From NCBI GenBank assembly GCA_037367405.1, contig JAZKJV010003126.1, forward strand, positions 868,001-932,000: a DNA stretch of 64,000 nucleotides, in the 5' to 3' direction. This DNA comes from Ottelia alismoides. Its lineage: Eukaryota > Streptophyta > Magnoliopsida > Alismatales > Hydrocharitaceae. Positions 33,138-46,702 of this stretch are shown here, piece by piece (positions within the stretch are counted from its first letter, which is position 1; each line of letters opens with the position of its first letter). A program made the position numbers and the translations under genes. The notes below the pieces were generated by a model. It did not search any database. It saw only the letters and a program-made list of their open reading frames with translations, and was not told the DNA's origin.

Positions 33138-35889
33138 CTACCCTATCCTCATGTAGGACATCGTGGGTATCAAAAAATGCTCTCAAGGTCATGAGACTGT
33201 GACTCCTCTATGTGCTGGCAATCCTTTGCATGACTGGTGTCCTCTGAAGTAAATGACAAAACTGATCTGAGACTGTTACATCCTCTCACCATCTCAATGT
33301 GTATCTCTCCACTATCTGTGTAGTTAGATACTCTCCCAGCATCATAATCAAAGAGTGCTCTCACTGTATGCAATAAGTGTCTCTCGAGAATGATTAGAGC
33401 AAGGTGTAACTACGTAGGGAACATCATATCTAGGACACTAAAGTCCAGTGGAAACGACAAACCTTGAACACTCACAATAATGTTCCTCAACACACCTCTA
33501 GATCTCTTCACAGATCGACATGCAAACTGAGTTTTACTCATGATTAGTAAAGATACCTAGCTTGAGCTTATCATGCAAAGAAGATGGGATCAAATTAATC
33601 TAGGAACCATTATCTAAGAGAGTACGGTGGAATGCAGCATCTGCAATCTGGTATGTGACATTGTGAGCTCCAGAATCTCTCTTCTAATTAGGTACCTTGT
33701 TCTGAATCACACATAAAGTGGCCTTGGTCAATACATGTTTATCAACTCGTGATTTCCTTTTCCTACTTGTTGTGCATTTGTTCCTCAACTGATTCTTGAG
33801 TGTAGGAAAGTGATCTAAGGCATCACGAAGTAGAATATTCAGAAAAATGTGGTCTTTCAATAAACAATCAGTTTCTAGAGCGACAACATTATTTTTGGCA
33901 TTTTCTTTCCTTTTCCATACAAAGCAACGAAAAAAGGAACAACAAAATTCTTTTTTATTTTCATCTAAAGTGGAATCGACATGTACATTGAGAGTCTCAT
34001 AAATATGTACAAAACTCTCTAAAATGGGAGAAGAAAAATATGCATCGGGAGTATCTGCATGGTTTGGTGTGTTATCGTCATCTGACACGTCTGTGTCCAT
34101 TTCAACTATCTCTGCGTCACTCCCATCTCTCTGATCATCATGTTGGACATCGTTCACGTCCTCATCATTATGGTGGTTCTCCTCCTCAGCATCAGAATGG
34201 GTGTCATCATGATCATCATGGATTGATTCTTGCTCCTCATCATGTACCCTCTTCTCCTCTCGATTAGGTGCTCGTGGTGATCTATTGTTCTTGAGACTAA
34301 TGGAGTTAGATAAAAATTCAGGAAAACATATCGTACATGTGGTGGTGTCTAACTAATCTGAATGACTCCTCTTGTTATTCAGATTCATCTAGGCGATGGT
34401 GAACCCGCTCCATCTCTATCCTATGCATTGTCTAGAGCATGCTCAATGTATACATTTTCTAGTTCAGTGCCATGACCTATGAATACATCTCAGACTCGGA
34501 GTAGTGTCCTTGGTTGTCTACTCTCCCCAGCCTAGAAGTGTGTTGTTGTGGCATGTAAGGTCAAGGAGATCTCTGAGGTGTAAAGAAAGATTGACATTGC
34601 TGGTGCTGATAGGCATGTGGATATGTAGCAGGATATTGATGTGAATGTGGTCTTTAATAGGCGTGCTGTTGAGACTATTGATGTGTGTAATGCTGGCGAT
34701 GATAAAAATGTGGATGTCCATGCTGCTGTTGAATATAATGTTGCTGCTTGTGGTGGTGTACGCTCTATGGAGTAAAGTGTGGTGAAGGTTGAACATCAGC
34801 GTACCACATCCCATTGATCTCAAGAGTAACATGAGAATCAACATCAACATATCTAGGGATAGTGTTCTGACTCGAGTTGGCATTAAACGGATCCTCATGC
34901 AAATCAATTTGTGTAGTTTCGATAAGCTGTACTAGCTCGCTCTGAACAAACTGAATCTAACGGGTAAGAGGAGTTGGTAAAGATCTCCGTAAAGGCTGAG
35001 AAGTTGAAGGAGTGCGAGATTGGTGGTACCAAAGCTGCAACTTTGTCACCTTCTTCGTCAGATCGCTCAACTACTGAGGAAGTGATGAGAGTTTCTCCAA
35101 CTCTCATAGTGGATGTAGCTCTTGGACTTGTTTATGAATCACATTGACTAATGTAAGCTTGTCACTAAAAAATCCCATGTCATATTATGAATTAGACTCT
35201 GAAACATGCGCCACATCTGATTCTCCTGGTGGTGTGGTGGTTGTTGGCCCTTCTATAATGCTCGAGTGGAATCAACAACATGTGAATTTTCTGACATCCC
35301 CTCAAAGATAGACCAAACTGACTTGGCATCCCTATTCAGATAAATTCTGCCACATGTGATGCTTACTAGGACTTGGATATCATCCTGGAGTCCTCCAAAA
35401 TAATTCTGAACAAGCTCCATTAATGGTATCTTGTGACGAGGGCATCTCTCTGTCAAATCCTTGAATTGATCCAATGCCTCATGGAATGACTCATGCAGTA
35501 ACTCTGTAAAATTGGAGAACTGACTCCTCATCATATTCGTCCATCCCATAGAAAAATATTTATGTAGGATTGTAGACTTCAGATCATCCCATGTAGAAAT
35601 ATCCCTCCCCATGTGACTCAGCCAATAAAGCACTGTATCTGCTAAGGCGAAGAGGAAGGCCTTGAGGCGTATAGCCTCCTACATAACTCCTAGATAGCTA
35701 GCCATACCACAAATTATCTTGAGTTGTTGTAAGAAAGAAAACGACTCCTCTGAAGTGTTCCCATAGTACTTGGGAAGAAATAAATGAAGGATGGCCATAA
35801 CTCGTATGACTCTTGATTCGGTGGTAATCAAATCCACTGGTGTAGTATCCTAGCTCTCAGGTCATACACATCTCGTAAAGTAGGGGAAC
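33138..35889 (-). pseudogene. Gypsy #2 gag and protease, copy B, decayed
   Basis: Same order as copy A, read right to left: gag core (35633-35253), His/Gln-rich stretch (about 34770-34560), acidic stretch (34157-34050) and protease (33690-33138). Here the protease keeps its N-terminal part ('KRDSGAHNVTYQIADAAFHR'). The active-site triplet reads D-N-G (33606-33614) followed by a stop, where family members have D-[LST]-G-A-S. It ends with the conserved 'HTVRALFDYDAGRVS'. Not functional. Confidence 0.87.
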
Positions 35890-38497
35890 TATTGGACATG
35901 CGAGCCCAAGAGAGCCAATATGCAATAAATGGCATTGTAAATATCATTCCCTGATCTGAAATGAAGAATAATAAATTTGCATAATTGTTCCCTCGGTACA
36001 ATTAGGGTTATGTAGCAGGGCCATCTCGATGATCATACAGTTGTTGATTCAATTGTTGAATCACAAAGGCTGGTGCTTGGATGAATATCTAAAGAGTTAG
36101 ATTCATGACTCATAAAGCAACATCAAATGATTATTAAGATATGATCTCCAACCGGAGTAGGAGATGGCAATCCTTTATCCATGGGCTGATATCTAACTGA
36201 CCTCTTGATGAAAGTACTCTACATAGAAATATAGATTCAGAGGTGTTAGATAATTTAGGTTAAGTAGTTGACTTAACGAGATTGAGATAACGAAAGGCCT
36301 ATATCGTATGTTGTCACAATGTAGGCGTGTATCCTCTGATCGGAGACAGATTTGTTACCATATGTCTAAGTATGTACATTTGGTAGACCAATAGGTTGAT
36401 GGCCTAATCAAGGTCAATACACCCACGAGCTGGTTTGCATACAAGGGCATATGAGTAATACAATCTCTCAAAGGGATCATACAGGTTCATTTACTAAAAC
36501 AGAAGACATGAGCTCACTTATGAAATATTGGGAATCAAATTCGATGTAGGGTCTCTCTTTGGAAACATGACTGAATTTATAGGTTTGATATATGCTTTTA
36601 GAAAGTATATGATTAATACCTGGGTATGATATATGATTTTGGAAAGTATATGATCGATACCAACTCCCAATGATCTAATGAGAAACTTAATGATAAAACC
36701 ATGAAGGAGACAGTCTAAATAGATCTATAACTTCGGGTTTATTCTAGGTTTTCCAGTATGTAGGTTGTACAGGTATTAGGAATACCTGAGGGTGATGTCA
36801 TCATAAACGACTATATAATCATGACATTTCCATTCTGAGGGAGTGATGAAACATGTCTAGATTTATTGACTCCTCTCATAATGAAGTGATCTGATCTTAG
36901 TCCAAATATTGGACACAGATCTGAACACGATTCAGATATAATGAGAAGGTTAGATCTACAACTTTGATTTAATCAAACATCTGTCAGAGGTCCTCGAGAT
37001 TTGGATTTGAGATGCCATCTCAATATCCAAGTCACTATGCGTGTAACGTACAATCATCCTATCCTTATCTTTAAGAATCCGCAGAGAAAGTGCATTATCC
37101 TTGAATGAGTTCAAGGTTATTTTCGTTGTTGATAATGTGTCAGAGCATTGAGGAAAATTGATAATTAAATGTGATTAATTATCATGAATAATATGAATTT
37201 TATTCGTATTAGGATTGTTATCTAATATGATTAAATGTGATTTAATTATCAATATGTGAATAATGTGAATGCGATTCACGTTATTTGGGTACATAAGAAG
37301 AGTCATCTTGGATAATTAAATGTGATTTAATTATCAAAGATATGATTAATGTGGATATCTCTATCCATAATAATCATTGATATTGTAAATTTGATTTATA
37401 ATTTGTTGGAGAGATTTAATTGTAAATAGAATTACAAATTATATGTTGTTATGAATTGTAAACAATTAATTAGAAATATAATTTACATATTATGTTGGAT
37501 GTATGAATGGTATTCATATTTATCAATGGCATTACTGACGTTTTCACAAATTAAATTTGAAATTATTTTTGTGAAGATAAATGCAATAATAGTTGTTGCA
37601 TTTTAATATATATATATATATAATATTAAGGAAGAAAGAACCACCAAAAGTGGGCATCCACCATGACCCATTCAAAGGTGGGGATGACCACCCTCTTTTT
37701 AGGGTGGTGGTTGCCTCCCTTGTTATCGTTTTATTATAGTTGAAATTAAAAGGAATTAATTTTTATCTTTATAAAGGGATATATATAATTATATTAATTA
37801 AATTTGTTGTTGCAAATTTGTAGCAACAAATCATGCCCATTTATTAATAACATCTTAATCTAAATCATTGGATTAAGTGGGCACATGGATTGAGATCCAT
37901 ATACATCCAACTAGTATAAAATGAAGGGTATCCCTTGCCTTTTATACTACACACATAATTCCAAGAGGAATTAAACTCTCTCTCCATCTCTCTCTATACA
38001 CACCAAGTCTCTCTCTCTCTCTCCTCCTTAAAGTATCTGTCCACACTAAACCCTAGAGAGGGTCGTCGTCACATCGTTGTGTCGCTGCTTCGACCATTCG
38101 TGGATCTCTGTCTCCTTCAGTGCTTCGTGAAGAAGACGTTGGATCTCGTGAGACGAGATCAGGATATTCGTTGCTTGGATCATCAACATGGATTGCAAGG
38201 AGCACGCGTTTCATCAATGCACTCGCATGCATCTCCTCCATCGGATCAGATTTGAGATGGGAGGTCTCTTATTTTAGAGACTCGATCGCAACCATGCTTC
38301 AAGAGGTAACATTAATACCTCTGGTGGTTTAGATGAAATGATCCGAGAAATGTTCTCGGATCATGTGGTTTCATAATTTTTACTTTTTTTTTAAATTCGA
38401 TTGCCCCGAGTAACTAGTATGACTACTCGCTCTCGATTGCCTATTATGCGATCTCCGCACTTCCATGACGCTCTTAAGGATTTTCCCATATCCTTCA
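35890..38497 (+). mobile_element. Copia #2 5' LTR, copy B
   Basis: Duplicate of 21357-23956, 2608 bp. The TA run at about 37604-37622 is shorter than in A, and the U5 stem-loop near 38334-38372 (arms 'gatgaaatgatccgaga' and 'tctcggatc...tttcat') is kept. TATA box at 37915-37921. Confidence 0.92.
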
Positions 38498-38499
38498 AG

Positions 38500-38511
38500 T
38501 GGTATTAGAGC
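38500..38511 (+). other. Copia #2 primer binding site, copy B, one change
   Basis: TGGTATTAGAGC. It differs from the copy A site by C to T at the seventh base (a CAG context). Confidence 0.9.
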
Positions 38512-41500
38512 TAGTTTGGAGGTTTAGGATATGATCCATAAACCTAAGATGAAATGGACATTTTTAAGTTGTGTGAAGTTTCATTGTATTTTATTCACAC
38601 AACCATGTTTATTGCATTTTTCACCCTATTTAAATGATTTAAACGTGAGTTTATCACATGGATTATGTTTTTCATTAAATTATCAAACCATAGGACTTGA
38701 GTTTTCATGATTTGGAATCTGTTAGCTCAAGTTATGATTGTTTTAGTAGACGTGTATCGACTGTTACGTGATTGGTATTTTAGAACATAATCAAGAGAAA
38801 ACCATGGTTTTAAATGCCTAGAAATACGTGTTTATCACTTACGTTTTGTTATAAATCAAATTGGAAAACCAAGGAAATTTAGTTTTCTTGATTTGAAGTT
38901 TATTTCCTCCAGATATGCTAATTTTAGTAAGCATGGGTCACTGCTGGAAATTACATACTTGATCATGAACCTTGTGACTGTCATTCAACTAAATTAATGG
39001 AAATTAATGGTTAATTTCCTAAAATAATTATTGATAAATATTTTTGAAATATTTAAAAATGATGATTATTTCCTCGAATGACATTGCCTTAACCGAAATT
39101 GATAACATAATTGATCTTAATCACAATTGGTTACATCCTTTCCAACAAACATTTATGCTTTAATAAGATTGGGGATTTGTTTAGAAAATCTCCTTATAAT
39201 ATTAATCAAAATTATTTTGATAAATACTATATGGTATAACTTCAGTTAAAAGACCGATTATCATCTCAAATACAAAATGATCAAATCGTATTATCCTGAC
39301 TTGAGGGGATAAGATGTCTAGTCAGGGATCGTTGGGGTAGCAGGTTGCACCGTGAGTGGTTTGTCCCACTCCTGTCGGTACTGGTAATGACAACGGGTAT
39401 TGAAAGAATAATGCTTGAAGTAATCATAATATATTTTTCTATAATTAAAATTTGAATAATACATATTTTGAGATTATACCATCCTTCAAGTAATAATAAT
39501 AATTGTTTGTTGGTTGATAAATTGTATTGATAATTTATTTAATATGATTAAATTAATTATATCCAATTAAACCATTATATTATGAATAGAGTAGTAATTC
39601 CCTTGGAATAATTAATCATGTGAATATGATTCATAATGATTAATTAAAATTTGAACAAGATATAGAGGAACTCATAAGTGACATCCATGGTCTTCCATCA
39701 AGGCAAATGGTTCCGTCACCAGGGATTGTATGAAGGAGATGCATGTCCGAAGTGACATCTCCTGCATACAAGCGCGTCTGGATCGGGCTCTTTGCTTCTC
39801 GAAAGAGTAAGGCCGTATGTGTAGTGACCCTAATATCGATTCCTCATATTATTTAGGTGATATTGAATTGCGTACAGAAAGTTCCAATCCTATTGACGGT
39901 TGGTTCAATTAACGATTGGTCAACATCACATTAGTGGTGGTGGGCTCTGGTGTTAAAGATCGAATTCGGAATGCGAGTTGGGCATGCAAGACGGAATGTG
40001 TTCCAGCTTCTTTTTATCCAAGTTGCAAGTTCTCATGTTATTGGTATGAACTAAAGATAAGAAAGGAGATCCCAGATCTTTCTTGAGATATAATGGTAAG
40101 TATATCTCTTACATCAAAAGTGAATAAGGTAATCATCTTTCGTTTTGACAAGGCAAGATGACTTTGTTATAAAAAATCCTAAATTAAGGTAAAATATGTA
40201 TATATATATTTATTTATTTATGCATATTTCTTATTTCAGATAATCCCCATTAGAACCCACTCAAAACTGTACTCAATAATAAGCAGTAAAATATCTTGGA
40301 TTTGATCAATGATTAAGATGTTTTACTTGCAATTGGACACATAATGTTTGTAGTTGCAATGGGCAAGTTTCCTCATAATAATGATGAATGACAATTAAAT
40401 AGACAATAGGACAACATCCTAGGGTTTGTATGTTTCTATAGTCTTGATCTCTCATCGAGTGTGCTTTGGAAGTATCATGTCGATGATGATCGTAGTTGTC
40501 AAATAATCCTTATAAAATCTAAGAAGATATTTTGGCATACATATGTGCGCTCAACATTTAATCATGAATGACATGGTTCACTGGATTATGTAGAATGGTA
40601 GCTCAATAAGAGATGATATACTCAAAATGTTTGAGTACCTACTTGAACCAAAAGTCTTTTAGAGTTTAGCTAGATGTAGATAAGATTATTGTCATCATTC
40701 TACTATCTATACTCTAGTCTTTCAGGAAGCTTCATAATATTCATATTGTAGGAATTAAATGAAGTATATATAAATGTTGCAATACTGTTATATTGAAATC
40801 TTATGAGTTCCACATAAGATATCATTTTATCTTAAGAAAGGGTAGTTTATAGATGAAGGGAGCATAGTGGAAGCATGGGTATGACCAAATTAAGATGGAA
40901 AGTCAAAGAGTTGAGTGCACTTTTGTGATTTCCACACATATGACATCCAAAGAGTTGGATGAATGCCAATATTGCAACAAGATGATGTGTTGATAGTATG
41001 ACTATCAAGTCTATTTAGGATCCTCAAATAAGATCTCGGATAGTACATCAGAATAATCTACATATAATCATTGAAATAGACTTGCTTACTAGAAAAGATC
41101 AAAGTCTAATAATTGCATCTCATTCTCCTAATAACACTTATAATTGGTTGCATATGTTTTAGAGAATGGAAAATTTGATCTTAAGGTTTAATAGTCATCC
41201 ACATGGATATTGATGCAATTGTTGCAACAATCTCTACTAGATAGATAGCCATCATATTTTTAGTGGGAGAGCCCATATTTTAGAGAATGTCTCTATGACA
41301 TATATATTGGAATACACTCATTGTTTATTTCTAAATGCTGGAAATAAACATGAATTTGGAATAGACCTATCATAAAGAGTTATGATGGATATATTTCAGA
41401 TAATAGTCTGACATTTGGAGGACTCTATTAATGAATGATTCGTTATCATTTCTAATACTGAAAATTAAACCTTAAAAGATCCATAGGTGGATGAAGATCA

Positions 41501-42549
41501 TTTGACAATGATCTGGAATCGAACCTTGGATATACTTTTATTTATAAGATCAATAAACTCATAAGATATTGAACTTTAGATTGTCTAAATATTTAAAACA
41601 TACATACTTATGAATATTATATTCAAAGTAAAAATGTCCAATACACCCTTCTCTAGGAATGGGGTTCAATGTCAAGGTATTCAAGATCCCATACATATTA
41701 ATGTATGTGAATCATGTATACCAAAATAAATATTAGTGATATGTGATATAAATTAATGATTATTTGTGATATGAGATTTTTTCTTCACCTTAGAAAGCTT
41801 TGAAATGTTCACAGATTTCACATTTTTGGTTTAGAACAAAAGTTCAAGGAAGATGAAATGAATATGATCTAACTTAGGTAGCATGTACCTATTAGATAAA
41901 TCAATGAATACCTTACGAAGAAAGGAATATCATTCCTATCTCACTCGTCCCAATACACCTAAACTCAATAAAGTTGTAGGGAGATGCAATTGGATCATGT
42001 GTGACATGATTTTATCAACGATGAATATTAGGATAATTATATCTTAGTTTCAAGGTATATATGTATTAAGACTACAATATATATCCATAATAAGGTTCCA
42101 TGCTCGTTAGCTGGAATCTAGCACCTGAGAGTGCTACTTCATTAGGAAACTAAAGTACATTGTTTGATACCTACTTTATGACCTTGAGATTATCAAAATA
42201 TTTCATCTCAATGGATATGATTATTAGAGGATGACTCTCTTCAGAATCAAGATGAAAATGAAGTGAAGGAAGATGAAATTGAAGTGAAGGAACTCATTTA
42301 ATCTTGAGAAGATAATGAGGCTCTTGAAATCGTAATCTAAAAGGATAATTAAAGATGAAACACTCATATCACTTCAAATGAGTTTGAGGGTGGATTCAAT
42401 GTGTCAGTTAAGTCTCACAAATGATCTTACTTCGTATGATGAAGCTTCCAAGGATCATGACATGGAGAGATGGATGTTAGAAATAAAGTCTAAAGTATTC
42501 TTCATATACAAGTGTTGTATATGAACCCTCGAGAATCCACATATAAGGG
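38512..42549 (+). pseudogene. Copia #2 leader, gag, integrase and RT start, copy B, decayed
   Basis: Collinear with 23971-28010 and equally decayed. Leader to about 40240, with the same candidate intron sites (about 40093-40239). Integrase remnants lie about 41500-42010. The RT start is near 42420-42549, where the gypsy LTR interrupts. No open frame longer than in copy A. Confidence 0.8.
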
Positions 42550-45361
42550 TGATGAATCTATGATTCATTAACATTCTGTCTGCAATCATCAAATCATCAT
42601 TGATTTTTAATTAATTCAAGTAATATATTTTTCACCAAACTCTTTTCCTAATTATTTCTAAAAATGGATAGAAAAATATAAAAATAAGTTAAAAATACTA
42701 TCTTGTATATATGCCAAGAAATCCAACTTTTAGATTGTCAATTTCTCAACTTCCAAACATCATATCTTTCTCGTATGAACTCCAATTTCACTCTACTCAC
42801 CTTTAAAGTTCATAAAATAAAATTCTTTATTTAATGAAGGTGATTTCGCTAAAATTCGAGTCCGTTTGCAAAAAAGTCAGTTTTGGGAGCTAATGACCCT
42901 TGGGTTTCTCGGCTATTTGATTTATTTAGAACACATTATTATAGTTTCATTATTTTTATAAATTTTTATTATTTTCTTGATCTTGTATATCAACAATGAT
43001 TTATTTAATAATTTTTGACACTATTTAATATTTTAAATAAATTAAATACCCTAATGTATAAATGAATTTGACCCGAATAATATATACAAGAATTTATTAA
43101 TAAATTTTAATTAATTAATTCAAATATGGAAAAATTCACATATTCTCTATATTTTGCTAATAATTAATAAATATACGAATGACATGTTATTTATTAATTT
43201 ATTAAGTAAAAAATAAAATGTTTATTTATTAAGTATTCTATTTAGATATTTATTAATATTATATTTATATATCATAAACTATTCATTATTTAAAAAAATT
43301 AATTATTCCAAAATTTAGATAAATTGATTATTTATATATTTTATTTTTATTCCTACATAAAATAACAACATTTATTATTTAATATCTAATTTTTACTATA
43401 TTTATTCACTTAACCTACTAGGTGTTGACACGTGTCAGCACCTGGGTTGTCTTCTTCAAGAACTGAGATGTTGAAATTCTTTTATAATCGACCTTCTTCA
43501 CCTAATTTTCCTTCTACCATTTTAACACCTTCACTAGATCTTAACCATCCAATCCTTACACCTAACAACACCAACTCATGCCCGACCTTCGATCATTACC
43601 TAACCCTCACCAACCTTCCTATAAAAATTCCTAATGTTTGTTCATTCAATCTATCTTTTCCTAACTACCCCAATTCCAAAACAACCTCGTCGACTCCTCA
43701 TCTTTCCTACCTTGCCCTGGCCACCTTCGGTGGTGACATCACCTCATAGCCGCTGTGTAGGGAAGGAGGTGCATCGGAGGATAGTTCCAAGGTTGAAGCT
43801 TGGCCTTACATCACCGTGTCACGTGCGTACAACTTCGGGAACCACCACCTGTCGAGAGACTAGCGAGGTTCATATAACATCTATCCCAGGTGACTTTATT
43901 TGCCTCATATCCCTATTCCATTGATTTTCCCATCCAATTAGTTTAGCTAATCACCTAATTAGATGACCTAATTCTCGTTTTATCGATTACCGTCGAAAGC
44001 CCTCTTCAATTTGATATACACTTCATCTAATTCAATCTAAAATTCATATTTTTTTGGAACTATAATACTGCTGCAAGAACCATCAATCCAAGGTCGATCC
44101 ATTGTGGAATCGAGCCTTCTAATCTTTTTAGGTTGGTAAACTATTTGGATGTGCATTCATATTCTTTTAAAGTGAAGTGGAGACTCTCTTTTGCCATGTT
44201 CCGATCAAGAACAGAACCAACACTGTCATTTTTGGAAGCTTCATATGCAAAATTTAGCAGGAACTTTCATTAGACTCTTCATTGCCCTTCTTTGATCATC
44301 CCCACCGCAGGAGAGCTCGAAGGGGGTAGGAGACCTCCTTCTGTCCCTACTGGAGAAGCCACAACGTCCGGCTACCACTGTTGAGCTATGGAGCAAAGAT
44401 TCCATTGTCATCGCTCTTCAGATCAGGGAAGAACAACCCCGACCTCCATACACTATAGGTGGTTGATGCATGGCACCGACCGATGATCCAGATCGTGCTG
44501 AGCATTCCAATTATAGCCGTTCATTATCAACCTGTGGAAAGATTGCTTAGAAGCCCAATAGAATCTCTAGAATTTGTCTTTGCTTCAGAAGTTTATAGAA
44601 ATTATGTTTAGGTCCCCATGTAGGGACCTAAATGTAAGAAAACTTATTTTCGTTACTTTTTAGTCCCTCCCAGGGACCAAACTGCAAATAGTTTATTTTC
44701 TTTTTTATGAATTTCTACCACTGTATTGAGTGAATCATTTGGACACTTTATTGTCATCATTTTTCATCGATTTTTCTAGGGTAGTTACACAACTACCATA
44801 GCGAGGTTTTATTACATGTTTGAGATTTTTCTCGTGTATTTGATTTGATTTTTCAAACTTCGCATCTGCTTAGAATCTTACTTGAGTTTTCTCTTCGAGC
44901 CCGTTGCTAGAGTTTTTCATGGATCTACTATATAGTATCATCATACATATTTCTACCATATATTGCTATATTGTAGATCACCTTTGTTTTGAAAAATATC
45001 ACTTTGAAAATTAAATAAAATTTGGAAAAGATAAAAATCAAATTAAATTCACAAAAATTAATACAGATTAAAAAGAGTTTTCCCTTTTTCTTCGAGAAGA
45101 GATTAAAAATCACAAAAATTTCCCTTTTACTCAAAAATCTAAATATTGTTATTCTGTTTCCTCGAATTTGACCCAGGGACACTTACCTAGTTAATAATTA
45201 GTGTAGATAAAATGGGAGAGAGCTGACTTATTCTTCTTCACTTTATTCTCTCTCTCTCTCTCCTATTTTATTGATTATTGTTTGATTAGTCGAAAATTTA
45301 TTTCGAGCGGATATTTTACACTGACACTTCCATTGTTATGCTCTCAAAATCTCAGTTATCA
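42550..45361 (+). mobile_element. Solo gypsy LTR inside copia #2 RT, copy B
   Basis: Duplicate of 28011-31172 but only 2812 bp. About 345 bp near its start (equivalent to about 28048-28395) are missing, with 'aat' shared at the break. The G-box palindrome at 43420-43443 keeps CACGTG, unlike copy A. The right flank TAGGG (45362-45366) is kept. Confidence 0.9.
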
Positions 45362-46702
45362 TAGGGTAATATCCACTTAGGTGTAAATGAATCCTCAAGA
45401 GAAAGAGGGAATCTGATGAGAAGGTAGAGACCTTCAAAGCACGGCTCGTATCCACAAGATACACACGAAGAGAAGACATCACTTGCGCTGAGACTTGCCC
45501 CTCTCTAACCGTACTTGAACCTATCAGAGTATTGCTAACTATAGTTACACAACTTTACTATGACATCTTCAAGATGAAAGTCAAGATTGCATTCCTCTAT
45601 GAGTTCCTCATCGAGGATATTCATATGAAGTAGCCCTAGGGCTTCACAGTTGAGGAAAGCAAGGTGTGTCAGCTTAAGAAACTCCATCTATGGACTCAAA
45701 TAAGCTTCTTGTCTTTGGAACAATAGATTTTATGAAATTGTAAATGTTATGATTTCAGATAGAATCTTGATGAACTGTGTGAAGCTTAGTGGGAGTTCTA
45801 TTATGTTCATCATGTTAAATGTAGATGATATCCTAATCATTTGGAATGATATAAGGATAATAATAAGTGTTTTATAATATGGTTGTTCCATACCTTGAGA
45901 TATGATCTGAAGGTCACCTCTTATTTATTTGTTTTGAAAATGTTAAGAAGCAAAGAGAAGAGGATGCTGGGATCGTCACATTAAGTGGTCTACCTTGGAC
46001 ATGTTCCATTCTGGGAAAACTCTAAGGAAGGCTTCGTTCCCATAAGATATGGTACTGACCTATCTAAAGGGATAATACCTCAAAGATTTGAGGAAGTGAA
46101 TGCAAAAACAACTTGCCATTGTGCATCAGACATGAGAATCTGAGTGAATGCTAGATGTGTATAAAAGTCAGATGTCTATCGTGTAGTGGGAGTAGTAAGC
46201 TGTTATAAATCCTACAATGGAGATAAAACACTTGATTGCAGTAATAACAATATCTTCAATGATGATAAGACCCTTGAGATAGTGATATCAAAGTCTTATC
46301 ATCAAGAACTTAAGACATTATAGATAGTGATCTAAAGATCTTAATAGCAGATGCCTTATATGACATAAGATGGGTCTTAGTCTTAGGAGATAGTAATATT
46401 CGAGGAATTCTGATAAGGATGATAGAAATTTACTGGTTATAACGACTATTGAGTTTTAGTGTCAAAGAAACTATCACTTCTTTAATAATATTGACTATTA
46501 GTTGCATAAGATGCAATATTCGCATTAGATGCGAGCACTGTCGCTAGAAGATATGCAAGTACCGTAAAATGACTTGGCATAGTATCTCGAGAACAGAGTG
46601 ACTGATTAGCCTACCTAGCTATTTTTCTAAATAGCCTATGATTTGTCACATGAGCATGGGTTTAATGATTATCCCATTAATGGATCTTTGGGCTAGGAAG
46701 AT
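45362..46702 (+). pseudogene. Copia #2 RT and RNase H, copy B, decayed
   Basis: Duplicate of 31173-32513. The RT box reads NVDD at 45818-45829. The RNase H frame, open in copy A, is interrupted near 46140 where CGG in A reads TGA in B. A 1-bp difference near 46336 shifts the frame further. Confidence 0.85.
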
